Shown: piece after piece, positions 6,818 to 8,287 of the stretch
How the letters are laid out: the number at the start of each line of letters is the position of its first letter
How positions within the stretch are numbered: the first letter of the stretch is position 1
NCBI GenBank assembly: GCA_002482415.1
Contig: DLFY01000209.1
Coordinates: 9,333 to 17,619 of the forward strand
Reading direction: 5' to 3'
Origin: Phycisphaerales bacterium UBA7708
GTDB taxonomy: Bacteria; Planctomycetota; Phycisphaerae; Sedimentisphaerales; Anaerohalosphaeraceae
Length of the DNA: 8,287 nucleotides
Made by a program: the position numbers and the translations under genes
Notes under the pieces: generated by a model
Told to the model about the DNA's origin: nothing
The model's database searches: none
What the model saw: only the letters and a program-made list of their open reading frames with translations

Positions 6818-8056
6818 ATGATTAATAATCTTGAATTGCCCTTTATAACCAGTGACCTCGGCTGCGTCACCGGCGTCATCAAGCAGCGGCCCGAAGATTT
6901 CTGCGTCGAGGAAGTCCCGCTCTATGAACCCTGCGGCGAAGGAACCCACGTTTACGCCTTCATCGAAAAACAGCAGTTGACCACCCACGACGCCGTGGCG
7001 CGAATGGCCGCCGCACTGGGTGTTCGCCGGGCTGATATCGGTTATGCCGGGCGCAAGGATGCCCAGGCCATTACCCGCCAGTGGATTTCCATCGAACACA
7101 TCGACCCTGACAAACTCATGGCCCTCGACTGCCCTCAGATTAAAGTCCTCAAAATCGGCCGTCACGGCAACAAACTCAGAGTCGGCCACCTGTCGGCCAA
7201 TAAATTCATGATTCGAATGCGAAACCTGTCCGTCCCAGCCAAGCAAGCCGAACAAATCACTCAGGCCATCATGGACGTACTCATCCGCCGGGGCGTACCG
7301 AATTATTTCGGCCCCCAGCGTTTCGGCGGACGCTCCGACAGCGGCAGACTCGGCGAGATGCTGATTAAAAACGACACAACCGAATTTTGCCGGCTCTTTC
7401 TCGGCGATGCCGACAACGAAACCGACAAACGTTTCATCGAAGCCCGCCAGTTGTACGAGCAGGGCAACTATGAACAGGCCCTCGAATGCTGGCCCAAGGC
7501 CTTCCACGACCATCGCCGGATGCTCAAGGAACTGGTCCGCACCAAAGGCAATTTCAAACGCGCCAGCCGCGCCCTCGATGATGCCATGAAAAACCTGCTG
7601 GTCTCCGCGTGGCAATCGGCCCTGTTTAACGAAGTCCTCGCCGCACGCATGCCCCGCATCGACACCATTCTTCTGGGCGACATGGCCATGAAGCATGACA
7701 ACGGCGCCTGCTTTCATGTCGAGCAGCCGGACGTCGATCAGCCCCGCTGCCAGAGCTTTGAAATCAGCCCCACCGGCCCGCTCCTGGGTATGCGAACCGC
7801 ACGTCTGACCGATGCCGCCGGCGAGATTGAAAACCCGATTCTCGATCGTGAAGCCCTCACCGAAGACGACCTTCGCCGAATCAAAAACTTCGGCGCCCGC
7901 GGCGGACGCCGTGCGCTGCGGTTCCAGCCGCGTGATGTCCATATCGCCAGCGGCGCCGACAATCGCGGCGACTATCTCGAGCTGGCCTTCGAACTCGACA
8001 GCGGCTGCTACGCCACCACCCTGCTCCGCGAAATCACCAAAACCGACATTGCATAG
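6818..8056 (+). CDS. truD: tRNA pseudouridine(13) synthase TruD
   Basis: TruD converts uridine 13 of some tRNAs to pseudouridine in the cytosol. The signature blocks are all present: IKQRPEDFCVEEVP (21-34), GYAGRKDAQAITRQ (75-88) with the catalytic Asp81, NKFMIRMRNL (128-137) and NYFGPQRFGG (162-171). A late ALRFQPRDV block lies near residue 367. At 412 residues it is longer than the E. coli enzyme (about 349), with the extra length around the TRUD insertion domain and the linkers. The ATG at 6818 has only a weak, distant purine stretch (AGAGTGAAAG, 6800-6809), but residues 20-34 need this start or one very near it. A 51-bp gap from hemW suggests read-through from the same transcript; the AT-rich 6811-6817 stretch is too close to the ATG to be its promoter. 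Confidence 0.93.
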   Translation: MINNLELPFITSDLGCVTGVIKQRPEDFCVEEVPLYEPCGEGTHVYAFIEKQQLTTHDAVARMAAALGVRRADIGYAGRKDAQAITRQWISIEHIDPDKLMALDCPQIKVLKIGRHGNKLRVGHLSANKFMIRMRNLSVPAKQAEQITQAIMDVLIRRGVPNYFGPQRFGGRSDSGRLGEMLIKNDTTEFCRLFLGDADNETDKRFIEARQLYEQGNYEQALECWPKAFHDHRRMLKELVRTKGNFKRASRALDDAMKNLLVSAWQSALFNEVLAARMPRIDTILLGDMAMKHDNGACFHVEQPDVDQPRCQSFEISPTGPLLGMRTARLTDAAGEIENPILDREALTEDDLRRIKNFGARGGRRALRFQPRDVHIASGADNRGDYLELAFELDSGCYATTLLREITKTDIA

Positions 8057-8064
8057 GGCGCCCC

Positions 8065-8287
8065 ATGACCACACTCACCCGACAGCATGGATTTCTCCAC
8101 ACCGCAGCCATCTGGCTGCAGGCCATACGCGTATTCTCGCTGACCGCGTCAATCATTCCCGTCCTGCTTGGCGCAGCATGGGTTTTTTACGAAGGAACCT
8201 CCACCGACTGGCGACTGATGCCGCTGATTGTCGTCGCGTCCCTGACCATTCACGCGGCCACCAACCTCGTCAGTGAGTATTTCGATT
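8065..8287 (+). CDS. UbiA-superfamily prenyltransferase, MenA-like, N-terminal part (runs off the window)
   Basis: Seventy-four residues are visible. The pattern W..AIRVFSLTASIIPVLLG (17-36), a hydrophobic segment at 52-66 and IHAATNLVSEYFD (62-74) matches the start of MenA and related UbiA enzymes, which attach a polyprenyl chain to 1,4-dihydroxy-2-naphthoate or a similar ring to make menaquinone. The first metal/diphosphate motif, usually NDYxD, reads SEYFD here (Ser70, Glu71, Asp74), a conservative change. The gene starts 8 bp after truD, with AGGG overlapping the truD stop as a ribosome site, so it is in the same operon. MenA is the most likely member, but other UbiA ring acceptors cannot be excluded from this fragment. 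Confidence 0.78.
   Translation, partial: MTTLTRQHGFLHTAAIWLQAIRVFSLTASIIPVLLGAAWVFYEGTSTDWRLMPLIVVASLTIHAATNLVSEYFD

Noticed and set aside
6809..8074. Long open frame of 421 codons on the minus strand opposite truD
   Set aside because: It mirrors truD codon structure in a GC-rich gene; the plus strand carries all TruD motifs.

Overview
The window reads as bacterial chromosome of moderately high GC, densely packed and with no rRNA, tRNA, CRISPR array or transposase. A secreted sialate O-acetylesterase-type enzyme, a two-gene PE pathway (psd-pssA), the anaerobic-type radical SAM heme chaperone HemW, TruD and a MenA/UbiA prenyltransferase suggest an environmental, menaquinone-using Gram-negative-type bacterium. 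Codon style and several protein signatures remind me of Planctomycetota (Phycisphaerae-like). That placement is an impression, not a proof.

Left part (1-2099). A secreted esterase gene runs off the left edge on the minus strand. It diverges from a 570-residue cytosolic protein on the plus strand that has a Cys/His arrangement like a transglutaminase-like (papain-fold) domain. A good sigma70-type promoter (TTGCAC, 17 bp, TACAAT) lies just before the second of these genes and fixes its start at 387.

Middle part (2100-3987). This is a visibly more AT-rich, accessory-looking segment. It holds a small lipoprotein, a small three-helix membrane protein and, in the opposite direction, a divergent ThyX-like protein. 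The two directions converge on a small hairpin at 3152-3174. The ThyX-like protein keeps several positions of flavin-dependent thymidylate synthase but has lost the first two residues of the RHR signature, so it is probably not an ordinary ThyX.

Right part (3988-8287). A tightly packed plus-strand gene run: psd, pssA, hemW, truD and a partial menA/ubiA-like gene. psd/pssA and pssA/hemW overlap by 4 bp (ATGA), truD follows after about 50 bp and the prenyltransferase after 8 bp. PssA makes phosphatidylserine from CDP-diacylglycerol and Psd decarboxylates it to phosphatidylethanolamine. HemW delivers heme to respiratory enzymes and the prenyltransferase probably makes the lipid quinone, so four of the five genes concern the membrane or the respiratory chain. 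TruD (tRNA pseudouridine 13) is the exception. The psd promoter sits so close to the ATG that the transcript may be leaderless.

No stretch longer than about 170 bases lacks a gene. I see no convincing wholly new system. The items most worth a second look are the altered ThyX-like protein and the unassigned Cys/His protein.
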